A DNA stretch of 64,000 nt. Origin: Brasenia schreberi. Its lineage: Eukaryota > Streptophyta > Magnoliopsida > Nymphaeales > Cabombaceae. The notes beneath the pieces were generated by a model that made no database searches, was not told the origin of the DNA, and saw nothing but the letters and a program-made list of their open reading frames with translations. Location of the stretch: assembly GCA_036023115.1 (NCBI GenBank), contig JAYKKT010000041.1, forward strand, positions 186,001 to 250,000, written 5' to 3'. Shown one piece after another: positions 35,042-48,580 of the stretch (positions within the stretch are counted from its first letter, which is position 1; the number at the start of each line of letters is the position of its first letter). Position numbers and translations under genes: made by a program.

Positions 35042-37460
35042 CCAAAACCTCCCTTCAGCCAAAGTGGACTACGATGTTTATTAAGTAAAGAATAGGCGAG
35101 CTTCATGCCAGCCAACATTTTACAAAGTTCAAGTTTATCATTGGTTGCAATCTTTGTCAAGGTATCCGAGGGATTGTCATGAGTGTGTAAACTTCTTGCA
35201 ACTTCTCTTTTATGACCAATATGACCCAATGATATCTCCTTCTGATATGCTTCGTATTTGAGAGAAAGTTAAATGCTTATGAGATAAATAGTAATTTGAT
35301 TATCACAATATAAAAATTACATTGATTGCATAAAGTCAAGATCCTACATGAATTCTGTCATCCAAAGTAACTCGTTGGCAACTTCGTTAATAGCATTATA
35401 TTCAACTTCAATGGTCGATAAAATAATATAATTTTGAAGTCTTTATTGCTAAGAGATTGCTCCCCTTGCAAAAGTAACAAAGTAATCTTAGATAGACTTG
35501 TAATTATCAACATCACCTTCCAAATCAGAATCTATATAAAAAACATAAGTTATGGCTTCTCATATCCGAGATACAATCTCAAACCAATAGTACCCTTTAG
35601 ATACCTCAATATCCACTTTAAGTTCTTTCCTGAGGTTAGATAAGAAACTACATACCACACCAATCGTATGTGCTATGTTTGGTCTTATGCACACCATAAC
35701 ATACGTGATGTTGCCTACTACAAAAGAGTAAGGAATCATAGTCAATGTCTTTCTTCTATTCATCTATGAAAGGATATTAATGTATAATTAATCTAAAATG
35801 TTGTGTAAGAGTAGTACTAACCACCTCAACATTGTTCATGCTAAACCTATTAAGTACCTTTTCAATATAATTTTTTTAGATAAAAAGAACTCTCTTTTCT
35901 CTCTTTCATATGTGAATGCCCAAAATCTTCATCTTTGGTCCTAAAATCTTTCATAGCAAAAAACTTACTCAATAGCTTTTGAGAGATTATTACTCATAAT
36001 CAACATATCATGCACATTTATATGAGAATCTTTGCAAAAATACATAATGATCCAAAGAAGTCTTCTTGCAGCCTTCCTTCTTCATGACATATTCAAATTT
36101 CAAACACCATTGCATAGGATCTTGCTTCAGACCATACATATTCTTCTTCAACTTATAAACATTTTTCTTTTCCTGTAAATCCCTCTAGTTGTTTCATGTA
36201 GATGTCTTCTTCCAAATCACCATGTAAGAACGCAATCTTCACATCTATATGCTCCATATCTAACTTTGGGCTTGTAACTAGGCTTAATACAATAAGAATA
36301 GAAAACATTTTAACCATAAAAAAATATCTTATCAAAATCAATATCTTTTTTTATTAAAGCCTTTTACCATTAGTATTACCTTGTACCTTGGCCTTGAAGT
36401 ATGTTGATCTTGCTTCAACCTGAAAATTCTTTATTTTTAAGAGTTTTTTTGCCTTGAGACAACTTCTCCTACTCATAAGTGATATTATCAAGAAGAGCCT
36501 TCATCTCTTCTTCTATATCCTCAACCCATTGTGTTTTATAATCACATTGCATGACTTCTTCGTAGCCCTCAGGCTCTCCATTATCAATGAAGAAAATATA
36601 CTTATTAGGAGAATAAATCCTCAAAGTGGCATGAATTGAAGCTCTACTGTCTACAACTCAAATAGTGTCATTATATATCCATTGCAATTGTCTTGTTCTT
36701 GCCCTTATTTTCTTTCTTTCTTTTCCTTTTTTTCTTCTCCATTTTCAGTTTGTAGAAAAACTTTTTTATCTGACCTTTCATACTAGAATGATGACATTCC
36801 ATATTTTTATATTAACCTCTTGACTTGCTTTTGTTTTTATCTCTGTTATTGCTACTGTCTCTTTGCTTATCTTTGCCTCTACCAACTGTCACAAATATAT
36901 CTAACTATGAAGACAAGCCATATGTCTTATGCCTTAATTCTTCACTTAAGATGACCCCTTTATCTGATTTAATAGTAAGAAAACCCTTCAAAGTTGAATT
37001 AGAAAGAGTACCTAAAGGTTTACCAAGAGTCAGGTAAACCTGTCAACAACTGAAGACCTAAAAAGTTTATTGCTCATCTTAATACTTATATTAGCTACCT
37101 TATCCATGAGAGCTTGGTTATTTGTTATTACATGTCCTATAAGCATAGATTTATTCTAGCTTCTTCCAAAGAGTTCGAAGATTCGGCTCATGAGTTGCGT
37201 GAGTATAAACATTCTCATCTACAAAATATTGAATAAAGAAACACACTTACTCATGCTTAAACTCTCATTCTTTATTTGTTTTACCTTTGGGTTTCTCTGT
37301 TTCAAACACTAGAATATGCAAAGACTTCATGAATAATAAATCTCTCGTATTAAGAGTTCAAGAATAATAATTAGAATTGTTCACATAATCGTACGGCTCA
37401 TATGCCCTTCTATCTTGGTCCTTGGTACTATAAATAAAAAGAATTACATTATAATACCAT
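35042..37460 (-). mobile_element. Copia element C: internal region, internally deleted
   Basis: On the minus strand, a primer-binding-like site (tggtattataatg, compare TGGTATCAGAGC) lies at 37448-37460. A degenerate gag zinc knuckle follows near 36740-36820 (ECHHSSMKGQIKKFFYKL, with expected Cys replaced). The start of RT is at 36153-36341 (DVKIAFLHGDLEEDIYMKQL). The RT/RNase H link is at 35560-35763 (GNITYVMVCIRPNIAHTIGV), and the RNase H end at 35090-35229 (THDNPSDTLTKIATNDKLEL). At 2.4 kb the inside is too short for a full copia polyprotein; protease and integrase were not found. This is Tnt1-type copia by motif. Confidence 0.85.
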
Positions 37461-38139
37461 TGTTAAGTTGAACCTACAAATCCAATTACAAAACAAGTAA
37501 AGACCACCATATTATGCAATACAACAATAAAAACTCCCTCCAATAAGATGAAATCAATATTAAAATAATAACAAAAACAATTAGGCCATCATATTTTATG
37601 TCAAAAACTCTAGAGAAAAGAGAAAAACATAAGACCACAAAGGCTTAAAAACTCCATAAAAGAGAGTAGGTACAAATAAGTGGTTCACAAGAAAGCCTTG
37701 ACAATAATGCGAAAGAAATATCAAAAATCTGAACACCATCACAATATTACCAAAACAACTCAATATAGAGTTGAAGATCTCACCCAATATGGATTATAAA
37801 ATTGACTAAGGAAGAAATTACCAAAGAAAATAATCCATGACTGAGAAATTTAGCTTCAAAAGATGATGCTCGTTGGCCTCTTCATGCTCTCAAAAGGAAC
37901 CGTGAAATTGCACATGCATTCCTTTGTTCTTTTCCCTTTTTCTTTCTCTCTATTGAGTGGCAGCCTCTTGAACTTGTTCTCTTCTCTCAATTGACCAACA
38001 ACATCCTCATAAAACATCAACCCTTTTTGCTTTTATATGCTAAAGAAGGACTCAAATTAGGTCTTGCTTCCATGGTCCACACACATCATTAAATGCTTTA
38101 AGTGAGCATTTGGTTGGACCTAAGAGGGCATAAATGTCA
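37461..38139 (-). repeat. Copia element C: right (5') LTR
   Basis: About 679 bp, starting tgttaagttgaacc and ending aaatgtca. It is the partner of 34334-35041 and directly abuts the primer-binding-like site. No 5-bp target duplication is visible outside the two LTRs (cggct against cacct). Confidence 0.85.
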
Positions 38140-40310
38140 CACCTACACGAGTCGCGATCATCACCCGAACCGATCCCATGTAGCCGCTCCTCGCACAAGC
38201 GTGAAACATGAGCAGTACTCAAAGACAAGTATAGCCGAAATCAATTCCAATAAAATATGAAATTTAAATATATCAAACATCAATAAGTCTAAACAATCCT
38301 CTCAAAATGGTATGGACCCACCACATAATTCCCAAAAGTCAAATATAACTATCTAGATAATCTAACTCTCATCTATATCATATCATCTCAAAATATAGCT
38401 CATCAATCAACTACTCAACTCTATGTGCTTTAGAGGTGCTAACTTTAGGATAAACTATAAATAATATGGTGAACTCTAACCCATAGCATAATAAAGAAGT
38501 TATATACCTTTAATAGAATTCATACTAAAAGTATGCATATTTCACAATCATTTCATAGCAAATCATATTTACATTTCAACTTGTGATTTCAAATTCATAC
38601 TTACACACATCAATCAGTTATGATAATTACAAGTTATAATATGTTTAAACCAAATTACAGGATTCGTCCATTCACAAGTTTACATCTGGATCCATATCCA
38701 CACAGTAATCAAATAGTATTTTTAACATCAAACACATGCATATCAAATCATGTTCTTTATCAACCAAGCAATAAACAAGTTTATCTCAAAAGAATATTGA
38801 ATAACCCATAATTTCAAATATCATTTAATAACAAAACTAAACATTTAACAATTATGGATTTTTAAATCTAAGGAAAATCACTTCTTGCATAGTTCCATTA
38901 AAGAATGCATAACCTCCTATTTGAAGGAGCACAAAGATCCTCAAATAGTTGGGTTGCTTTTATCACTACCAAAACCTTCAATTTTAACTCTAAATAATTA
39001 ATAATATTATTATTATTAAATTTTATTTAACTACCAGTTTAACACAACAAACATAATCCAAATCAAACCATAAACGACCCAAAACCCAACCTGGATCCAA
39101 ATAAGTTGTCATGGATCCATTTTTTATCCAAACTGGATAAGACAATTGATATTATGTGTTTCTGGTTCTACACGTAACCTAACCTAAACCTAAAACTACT
39201 TAAACAAGTTATGTTTCTGAGCAAGAACTTGTTTCAAGGCCCAACCCAATTCCAAATTTGTTTATGACACAAAATTACTAGTGTGACATAAGACACATAG
39301 ATACAATATGGTACAATGTCATTTCTTAGTGCATTGGATATAACACGAAGAGTGAACCAGGACACACGCAAAAGGGGTCATTTTCCCTGGTTTTCTCACA
39401 ACTTTTCGCTATTTGCCATCATCAACGAAGGTCAATTGTGACTCTCCACTATACACCTCTTCTGGCCAAGCCCAACACTGGCCACCAATGGTGGCATTTT
39501 AGCTAGAAAATTGCAATGGAAGTAGAGAAAGCTCTAGCAACTCGGTAGAAGAAGAAATATAGTGATTTAATACATTTTTCAGCACCATCTGGTCACCAAT
39601 CTATCTAAAATTGATCCAAGTAGTGGAGCATACTAAAACCCCTCTAACCCAAACCAATTTTGATGTCCAATAGTGTTGATTTTGTCAAAAATCATTAATA
39701 AACCCTCATAATATTTCCATATGATTTCAATGCCAACGACCTCGATTTTTAGCCTCAATACTTCTTATAACTTAAATCAAGTAACCCAAACCCGAAACAA
39801 TATTTTACAACAAGTTTTTCATCAAGAATCAAAAGAAAAATAAAATCTGAAAATAGAAAGATAACTCACCGAACTCCTACCATCCTCCGTCGATTTAGCC
39901 ACTTGCCCAATTCCTTTCATTACTGCCAATGATCATGACCAGTTTTAGTGGAAGGAAACCTACCCAACAATGGCAGTTTCTATTTCTGTTGGCAAGCCCC
40001 CATGCTCCAACAATGCCCAATTTGGGCATTGTTGTCTTTCCTTTCCTAAGAGGATCTACATTGTTCGCACTAGAACAAAAGGGAGAATTAGATTAGTCAA
40101 GTTTTCTACATGATCTGCTCGTAGTAGTGTCAGAACCATATTTAGTCAAGTTTTCTATAAGATCTACTTACAGTGATGTCCAAACAATCTTTGACAAACT
40201 TTTTTCATTCATAGTGGATGGATGATTTATTGTTCTGTTGTTCTAGTTCTATATATAGATGTTTTCTTTTTTCTTGATGGTGGAGCTGATATCGTTCAAA
40301 TTCATAGAGC
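38140..40310. other. Repeat-like non-coding block, perhaps part of a Ty3/gypsy or LARD element
   Basis: Two kilobases without a coding frame, AT-rich in 38200-39050 and moderately GC in 39360-40080. The opening tgtcacacctacacgagtcg (38135 onward) looks like the start of some gypsy LTRs, but no partner LTR, tract or polyprotein was found. The assignment is inference. Confidence 0.3.
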
Positions 40311-41155
40311 AACAACAACAACAACTAAGCCTTTTCCCATACTAGACGGGGTCGGCTAAATGGATTTTTTGTTTCCACATATCCCTATCATGTGCCATGT
40401 TAGCAGTTAACTCACAATAAACTAGATCATTCTTTATTGATTCTTTTCAACACTTTTCTTGTCGTCCTCTACCTCTTATAATACTTTGAAAATCTAGTTT
40501 TTCATACTTTCTTACAAATTCTTCTTTTGATCTTCTTTCTATATGTCCAAACCACCTTAAATGATCTTCTCTCATTTTATCCTCTATTGGTGCCACACAT
40601 AATTTATTTCTAATAACCTCATTATGTATATGGTCTTTTCTTGTATGACCACTCATGTATCTCAACATACATCTTTTGTACATGTTGATGATTAACTGCC
40701 CAACACTCAGAACCATAAAACATGACAGGTGTAATTGCTACTCTATAATATTTACCTTTTAACTTTAATGGTATCTTCTTATCACAAAGAATACTTGATG
40801 CTCCTCTCCATTTTAACCAACCAGCATTAATTCTATGCATAACATCTCCATCAATTCTTTCATCATTTGAAAAATTGACCCTGGGTATTTAAAATTTTCC
40901 TTCTGGGGGATGCAATGTATGCCAATTTTAATTTTTATGTCCTCTGAAGTAACCAAATGATCAAACTTACATTCCATATATTTTGTCTTTGTTCTACTAA
41001 GTCGGAAGCATTTACTTTCTGATGTCTCTCTCCATAGTTTCAATTTTCTATTAACTTTTTCCTTAGGCTCCTCCACTAACATAATGTCATCTACAAATAA
41101 CATACACCAAGATACTTCATCTTGAATATGTTTTGTTAATTCATCAATCACCTAG
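40311..41155 (-). mobile_element. RTE LINE copy D, best-preserved RT
   Basis: 5'-truncated. The (TTG)n tail appears as aacaacaacaacaac at 40311, followed by the conserved 3' block. Three overlapping frames cover the C-terminal half of ORF2: 40813-41151 (DELTKHIQDEVSWCMLFVDD, the RT catalytic motif with FVDD for FADD), 40622-40840 ([20 protein letters not shown], then [13 protein letters not shown]) and 40447-40716 ([17 protein letters not shown], then WFGHIERR). Only a few frameshifts separate them, so this is one of the younger copies. Confidence 0.9.
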
Positions 41156-41159
41156 CTGC

Positions 41160-42730
41160 TATACAAATTATTGTGGTGGCTTGTGGCTTCTCCTTTGTGT
41201 CTTCTTCCTCTCCCTCTTCCCTCGACTTGGTTCTCTTTTTCTTGACAAGCTTCATTAATTTTTAGTTATGTTGCGCTTGCAAATGATTAGTATACTCGAA
41301 TAGAACACGAGAACCCCTTGAGATGCCCTTAGGCCTACAGATATGAGTTAGACAATGTGTGGCTATCATAGAAGGAAATTAACTAAGATTAGATTTGGAA
41401 TGAACAATTGTAGATAATATGATCTAATCTCTTCTCTCCCATTGCCCTCCTCTAGGCAGTTCCAAAGGAGTCCTTTTGACTTCCATGTTTTCTTACTAGT
41501 GATTTTCCTACCTTAATTTTTCTATTGCCCACTACTTGCTATTTTAATGGGTTGATCATAGGCTGATTATGGTCATGATCTTACGTTACTTGCACCAGTC
41601 ATCAACTCTTGCGCTTTCATGGGCTCCAAATGATGTCGCCATTGATGAGGCAACGGACAGCCTCCTCCGTCTTCTTTCTTGCTTAAGATACTGTCCACTC
41701 TTATCGTGGTGAATTTCATGTATTAATTGACAAACCCATATATCTTTTAGAGTGTGTGAAGTGGTTCTTCATGTTTACTGTGATGATGAACCAGGAAACT
41801 AAGACTCTTGACCTTAGTTTAAGTTTTTATCCCTACCAGATATGTATGCTCCAAGAACAAGCCTCTTGACACCTATAACTTAAATGCTAGTTCAAGTCCA
41901 CCCCTTAGCGAGGAGAGCCATGGCTCCTTGCAGGGTGAGAACGGGTGGAGTTCAGTTGTGTGAAGGTTTTGATTTTGTTCATAATAGGAGAGCCATGTCA
42001 ACCTGGATTCGCTTGCCAAAAATGCGTGACAGATCAATTTCTCCTCAAATCCAAAGAACAAAGCCGATAGATTAAGTCTGACTATTTATCAAGCTAGACA
42101 TCACAACATTCATACATGAATCATTTTGCCCGAGATGGACTACGACTAAGGCCTAACCTCATCAATAAAGTTCGGGCTAATGGCTCTCAACTGTTTTGCA
42201 CCTCCCATTAAAATATGGCAATTATGTCTCAGATTAATTTGATTGGGCTTATGTCAGAGCCCAGACCTTGAAATTCTTTGATTTGTTTGAACTACTCTTT
42301 CTCAATCACCTTCACCTTTTTCTCTCCCACGCAAAGATCATTAAATATTTTGTTTCTCACAATAAATGAGCTAAACTTATTGACATGACTTAAACACTCT
42401 TAGAAACAAAGGAATTAAAACTTATATAGTATTATTTTGTAAAAAGGAAGGCATCCTTAAGGAAAACAGAACTATCTAAGCTGAACTCATGAAAAGTTTA
42501 TTTAAATCTTTAGAATGCATCCCACGGTAATTGAATGGAAGTCTAGTTTTTTATTAACTATGATGGACTCTGCGTATTTACTTATTTGTTTGAAGCACGA
42601 ATTACTTCGAACCTGATCATTAAGTAGGATCATATGCAAACGTCCATCACTACACATCCAAATCACTAGACATAATCAGCTTCTTATTGTTGGAGGCCAA
42701 ACACCAAGCAGTTCCATTTGGGGAAATTCA
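41160..42730. other. Spacer, no gene seen
   Basis: No recognisable coding signal. The part next to 42730 is the expected 3' flank of the LAR gene. Confidence 0.4.
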
Positions 42731-45700
42731 TCAATCGTGTGGGTGATGGTTCCTGATGAGATCCGCAACGAATGAATCAAAACACTCCTCCACCGTCTTG
42801 TAGCGCATGTCCGGATACAGCAATCCTGCTTCTTCATCGCCATCAATAGAGAATTTGAATTGGCACCCTTTGATAAAGATGTCATGGGTCAGGGCAGCTA
42901 CTATGCTTCTTGGTAGTTGATTTTCTGCAGACCACAACCAACAAAAAATTAAAGATCAACAAGAACGAATTGAGTAAATGCAATGACAGTTTACTATATT
43001 CAGTCCCTGATGAGAACCACTTTGAATTAGTGCGGAGGCAAGCGCGAGCTAGCTGGGAAATTAAATGTCAGCACAGAGATGCCCTTCATAAAAGAACTTA
43101 AGGGTAGAATCTTAAAGCTGGGGGGCCACGGTACTAGCTCTCACATAATCCCAAAATCAAGAGCAAGTCTGTTTCCCTCACTAACTGGGGTTGGCTACTG
43201 TCTTCATTGTGCTCGATCATGTACATTTAACCCTAAAAAACCTGATCAATTTTACCTAGCAGTCCAGAATTGCAGACAAAAGAGCATTTTCTTTAATTAA
43301 TTAGTATCTTACTTGTAAAAGAAAATCCATTTAGGTAGAGAGATTAAATTAAACCTTTGGCCATGTCAAGAAGTTGGGCCTCAGAGAGGAAAACTTTAGG
43401 CAGCTTCCTTCCAATTTTCTTCTCCCACAATGACGCGAGTTCATTCACAGTCAGGAAGTTGCAGGGTGGCCTGAAATGCACCGTCTTGTTGAGTGCGCGA
43501 GGGTCGTCGACTGTCTTCATCGTGAACTTCCCAATATCCGGACCAGAAACAAAGTAAGCTGCACCAATAATAATGAGTTCACGATCTTGAATTCCAGTTT
43601 ATCGAGCCAAACACTGTTATACAAGAGAACGATGAGAGGTATGGGGGAGTTTGGCAAGTACCTTTGACGTTTCCATCACCATAAATCTCAAAGTAGTCAA
43701 GTGGAGGTGGGACTTCAGAAGGGTGGGTTTGGTCGTAGTATGGCCAAGCGGCAATGGAGTTGCAGCAAATGTAGGTGTAGGGAATGCCTGCAGCTTCCAC
43801 GGCTCGCCGGATCATCCGCTTCTGTTTGTACATGGTGAGCCCAGGCTCAACCGGATTGGTCTTGTCGATGTCATGACCGAACTCCGAAGGCAAAAACCTC
43901 TGCACAAATAAATCCAATTTCTATCCCTAGCAAAAACACGAAGCACCATTTGTGTGCATATGTATATGTACAGAGAGATGGCCCGTTTGGAATCGGTCCG
44001 TGGTTTCAACCGAACCAATTAAACCAGACTCAAAATTAGACCCGAAATCAGAGACTACGCTCTTTGGTTTCGAACCACCTATTCCATTATATATGTATAT
44101 ATATTCATTTTCAAAGTTTTCAATGTGTTTTTCCTGTCCTGAATGGTTCAGGACACAAAGCAAGACCAACTTTATCTCGGTTTGGTTCTGGTTCTTTGTT
44201 TTAAGAAAACAAAATCTAAAAAAAACAGAACCAACCATATATATATATAAAATGATTAAATCCTATAGTACATATACACACCAATTAAAAATTCTCAAAG
44301 ATCTTAATCATTTGATCTTAAAGATAATGATTGAGATCTTTGAGTTAAAAAACAACTTAGAGTATGTGCATTTATTGCACCTGCTAAAAGTAGATTTGAA
44401 AATCTAAATTAAAGTCTTAACCCATGGTGGGGTTGATCGGATATAATAAAAACCGTTAAGTGTTATTGGCCGCACCACAGAAGAGTTTCTAGATCCACCA
44501 TTGCCACTGACTGTCTACTAGTTGAGCTAACAATATGGGTGTACTCCTAATGAAGTTTTTGGAGGCGAAAGCCTGGTCCTACAAATTAATCCCATCGTGA
44601 GGACACAACCAAAAGCTAATGGCCTATTTAGCATCTCCTCGTTGGGGTCGCCAAAACTGCAAACCCAGCGGTCACACTACCACTTTTGTACCAAAAAAGG
44701 AAAATATCGAAAAGGAAATATATTAACACAACACATGCATATACCCGAACACTATACTCATGCATACATGCTTTCCTATACACATGCCTGCATCTATATT
44801 TCTCACACACAATGGTGTGTTTTGTGTTTGTGTGATACTTTTTTTTATTACAAGAGGAGACTGAAGCCTACCTAACACACACACACACATGCAGTCGAAC
44901 TCCCCACCAGCAGCAACGGCGGTAGAGCGCCCTGCTCTTCTGCTAACGCTCTGTGTGTGTGCCTGTGTGACGCTTCTATTTTGCAGGAATAACACTTTGA
45001 TAGACTCTTTTGAACCTTTTTTTTCAAGGGTGCACTCTCAGAGGTGGATTCTTTTGAAAAATCTGTTGAGGCATACCTTGACCGAGCCGGCAGATTTGAT
45101 GATGTCCACGAGCTCCAGCTGCTGCATGGTGCTAACTCCACCAACCGCTGAGATAACCACGTCAATCTTCAACTCTCTCAGTATCTTCATCATGTAATCT
45201 CTGTCGTTCAGCGACCCCTACAGAACCATGGGCATGGCCAACGCCAGTTCCTTTTACTCTCTTCTACTGTGTGTGTGTGTATTCAGGTGACATATATCTA
45301 CTACCGTGTGTGTTCTTGCTCTTTTGAGGAGTTATATTTGAAATTAAATGATGTTTGTAAGTGAAATTTCGAAAGATAATGCTAAATAATAGTAAAATAA
45401 TATGATACTGGTGCATCATGTTGATCAGCTCAAAATAAAACCGATTAGGATGATTTATGTTCAGTTTAGAACACAAATTAATTAAAGTTGGGCTTACTAA
45501 CATAGAGACTAATGGCTCCAGCTTCTTGAAGAGCACGAACGGCTTCAGCCTTGGACGGGCTAGTCTGGCCTGGCCGGGTGAGCACATAAGTCGTCCTGCC
45601 AGAACCAAGGCTAGCTTCCGCGATGAACCTCCCAATGTATCCCGTGGCTCCAATGATCAAAACTCTCGCACCCTTGTTGTAGGCCTCACTGTACTCAAAT

Positions 45701-45828
45701 GTGGGCTTATGTGCAGCGTGGCTTTGCACAGTGGTGAGGCCGGCCTGGGTGTTAGGCTTGATATGCTGGGTCAGCCCGGTCCTTGGTTCGTCGTACAAAA
45801 TCTTCGGTGCGACGGTAACGCAAGCCAT
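42731..45828 (-). CDS. LAR: Leucoanthocyanidin reductase, complete, five exons
   Basis: Exons on the minus strand: 45828-45502, 45217-45077, 43899-43662, 43558-43355 and 42924-42731, giving 367 residues in one unbroken frame with GT/AG borders. LAR uses NADPH to reduce leucocyanidin-type flavan-3,4-diols to catechin-type 2,3-trans-flavan-3-ols, precursors and regulators of proanthocyanidin chains, in the cytosol. The dinucleotide-binding GATGYIG is at 60-66. The three LAR-specific motifs are all present: RFLP 157-160, ICCN 200-203 and THD 316-318. The His of FGHD and Lys of MYKQK, the catalytic pair known for grape LAR1, are near 165 and 183. The start at 45828 (gccATGGc) was preferred to an in-frame ATG at 45888. 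The stretch before the nucleotide fold, about 50 residues, is longer than usual. The long C-terminal tail of many LARs is missing. The 1.2-kb intron 2 carries repeats. Confidence 0.93.
43970..44245. repeat. Dispersed accggttt-rich repeat, copy 2, in LAR intron 2
   Basis: ggaatcggtccgtggtttcaaccgaacc opens it and ctcggtttggttctggttct closes it. It is related to 27660-27905 and 49905-50165 and contains short TA runs. Confidence 0.55.
44842..44960 (-). mobile_element. tRNA-derived SINE, copy 2, in LAR intron 2
   Basis: On the minus strand gttagcagaagagcagggc (box A-like) is followed by gagttcgactgcatg (box B-like), a GT run, then taggcttcagtctcctcttg and an A-rich tail. Confidence 0.6.
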
Positions 45829-46643
45829 GGCCTCTCTCTTGCTACTGGCTCTATTACACGAACTTGACCCACATGAGATCCTGTTCAACTTTCAGGTTAT
45901 ATATATAGATCACAAGTTGGGGTAAGTTTAATTTTCAACTAACCCATCAACCAATGGTCTTTGCCACAACCAAGGATTTTCTAGTTCCGGGTCCGTCTTC
46001 TCTACGCATTATTTCTAGGACCGGCAGGTGAACGGAGTAGTTGAAAACCTGAATCACCCAACGATCAGCTTCATTTATCCTTTTCCCCTAACCAACAAGA
46101 TGGGGAGTGTGAATTCCAATAAAAGGTTGACACTGTTAATAAGTTTATGAATCCGATCAGCTATGCTTTAGACTAATCATTTAATCTTCTTGATGTATTA
46201 CATGAAACGACCTGATTAATTATATGCTACCTTAAATAATGCATTAATTTTGATTCAATGAGGACTCTTGTCGTGACCTCTCCATGAGTAGGGGTCTACC
46301 TAGCAACTCATTTGTTGCATTTATTGCATATGCACTTCACTACGTTCTTTCAAAACAAGATTCTAAGACAGGTTGTGTGGCTATATATATATAAAAGAGT
46401 ATATGAGTTGTATTTCGGTGCATAATCTAATATCAATATTTTAGTCATTTCATATTTAAGATAAAAAATAGAGATTTGAATCACTTTGTATTTAATACAC
46501 TCATGTACATTAAATACAAGTACAATTGTATATTTGATTCAAATTTCTAGTGTCGATCTCAAAGTTGAACGTTGGAGATGTTGGTATAAGATTATGTAGT
46601 AAAATGCATTATGCAACTAAGACTCCTCTCTCACTCTCTCTAC

Positions 46644-46656
<13 letters not shown>
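45829..46656. promoter_or_regulatory. Presumed upstream region of LAR
   Basis: Non-coding DNA 5' of the LAR start on the minus strand. An in-frame upstream ATG at 45888 would add 20 residues. The plus strand has tatatatag near 45899-45907, i.e. an AT-rich TATA-like stretch about 75 bp upstream of the start. No MYB or bHLH site was assigned. Confidence 0.4.

Positions 46657-46702
<46 letters not shown>
46657..46702. repeat. (TA)n microsatellite
   Basis: A perfect TA run of about 23 units. Confidence 0.95.
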
Positions 46703-46708
<6 letters not shown>

Positions 46709-48035
46709 CACCAAGCTAGTTAACTAGTGTACGATCAATGTAAAGTGTGTGTTCTACATGGTTAGGGACGAACCCATATCAACTCAACGATCCACCATAC
46801 AACAAATTTTTTTTAGAAAAGTTTAAAATAGTATAGCCACCATTTGAATCCATGAGCTATGTCATAGCCCACCATCAACGGGGCTATATCAGAAACAGTT
46901 TCACCCAAAGGCCCACGGTTGTAAGTACACATATGCAGGTAAGCGGGGCATTTGGGTGGCTTTAAATTAAGCGCTTAGAAATCTCAATGAAATAAAAGTT
47001 GGCGTCCTCAGACCCTCATCAGCTTAATTAGTGCTGAACCTAATCAAGTTAGGTGTCGGGGCTAAAATGAAATGGACTTAGTGAAGTACAAGAAGGCCGT
47101 TATTTGTTGGGATTGTCGACCCAGGGGTACCCTAAGAGACCCAGCTGAAGCATTACTCCTTATTGAGGAATTTCCACCAATGTTGGATGGTACGTAGCAG
47201 CGGCGCGAGGTGGGGCAGCCATCTCACCTAAAATTCAGAAAACCAATGAAAAAGTTAGAGGAGACGATTGAAATCCACAGCCACTATATATAGTTCACTC
47301 CGCCTTAAATGGTCGAATGGCAGTTCGTCCCAGCCCACAAAAAATTCTAGATCCGCTGCTTGTAGGTAGTTCCCTACTAGCGCCACCAGTTACGGAGCCA
47401 CTTTTTATTCGTGAATTATGAATAAGAATCGAGCTCCATGATAGATTAAACTTAATGAAACTTTCTAACATAATAAGCAATAAAAATCATGTAAACAATG
47501 GCAATTAAGCTGCTGGTCCCAAACCACATGTACATGTTTCGATAGTAGCGTGCTCGACACGAGTTGAGAACTAAAGCTAAATATTAAAATGCAGCCTTAT
47601 TAACTATGACTTGAATTCGGAGCCTCAAGTCAACTTCCATTAAATAGTGTGACCAAGATCATTATATGAATTGAGAGGAGATCATCAGTCAGGTCAAAGA
47701 CTTCATTGTCTATATTTTACTAGGAGAAAAGCAAGAACGGTTATAAACTGTATTCCATTAAATAGTGTGACCAAGATCAGTCATAGGCAGCACCCTTGTT
47801 GGAGCGTAGGTCGCCCCTATGTGATCGGGTGTATATAGATCTTTATCTATGTACATATACAACATACTATATATACATATGTATATACACATATACACAA
47901 ACACGATTTCGACCAGGACCCAGATGACCTAACCCATTGACCCGATTTGCACCCCTAGATGACCTAACCCATTGATCCGATTTGCACCCCTACGATACTG
48001 TCATCGACTCATCGTAGCCCAACTACTCGTTTTTG

Positions 48036-48040
<5 letters not shown>
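46703..48040. other. Spacer, no gene seen
   Basis: Contains duplicated short phrases (ttccattaaatagtgtgacc near 47635 and 47754; gatgacctaacccattga near 47925 and 47957) but no gene. Confidence 0.5.
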
Positions 48041-48041
<1 letters not shown>

Positions 48042-48083
<42 letters not shown>

Positions 48084-48106
48084 GTTGTGTGTGTGTGTGT
48101 GTGTGC

Positions 48107-48137
<31 letters not shown>
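48042..48137. repeat. Compound (CT)n(GT)n(GA)n microsatellite
   Basis: CT at 48042-48079, GT at about 48084-48120, then GA to 48137. Confidence 0.95.
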
Positions 48138-48487
48138 TAAATGTTGGATGCCGACTGGGGTAATTAAATTGCTGTAATCAAGCAAAGGGACAGAAAGGCG
48201 AGAAACAGGAGCTGACCGAGACATCTCCTCTCTCTCCCAACCCCTTTGAGAGCAGCTGCACCAGACACGGCACGTGATTTATGGATTACCATGTTGAGAC
48301 CATTAGATTGCTCACCTCTCTCCCTTAGCATATGCCAAACTCCGTGTCTATGGCTAGTAAAAATCAATAGGAAAATAATCTTAGTTCTGGCTTGAGATCA
48401 ATGCCATTGAGTAGGATGGTGAAATGAGCTTGAAAGTGAATTATGAATTACAGCTAAATAATGAAGAAACTTCCTCTCTAAACCAAC

Positions 48488-48580
48488 TTGTCTTTTTTTT
48501 CTACAATGGGGAGGCTGAAGCCATATGTGCATTCACTCGGATATAGAGATCATGTCCTCCTAAAAATGTTTGGTTCCGGT
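48488..48580 (-). mobile_element. tRNA-derived SINE, copy 3
   Basis: On the minus strand the 3' end ggcttcagcctccccattgt plus an A-rich tail is the same block seen at 13393 and 44842. The tRNA-like 5' part is poorly preserved. Confidence 0.5.

Noticed and set aside
43651..43911. Plus-strand frame over LAR exon 3
   Set aside because: Shadow of the LAR coding strand.
45457..45867. 136-residue plus-strand frame
   Set aside because: Antisense shadow of LAR exon 1.
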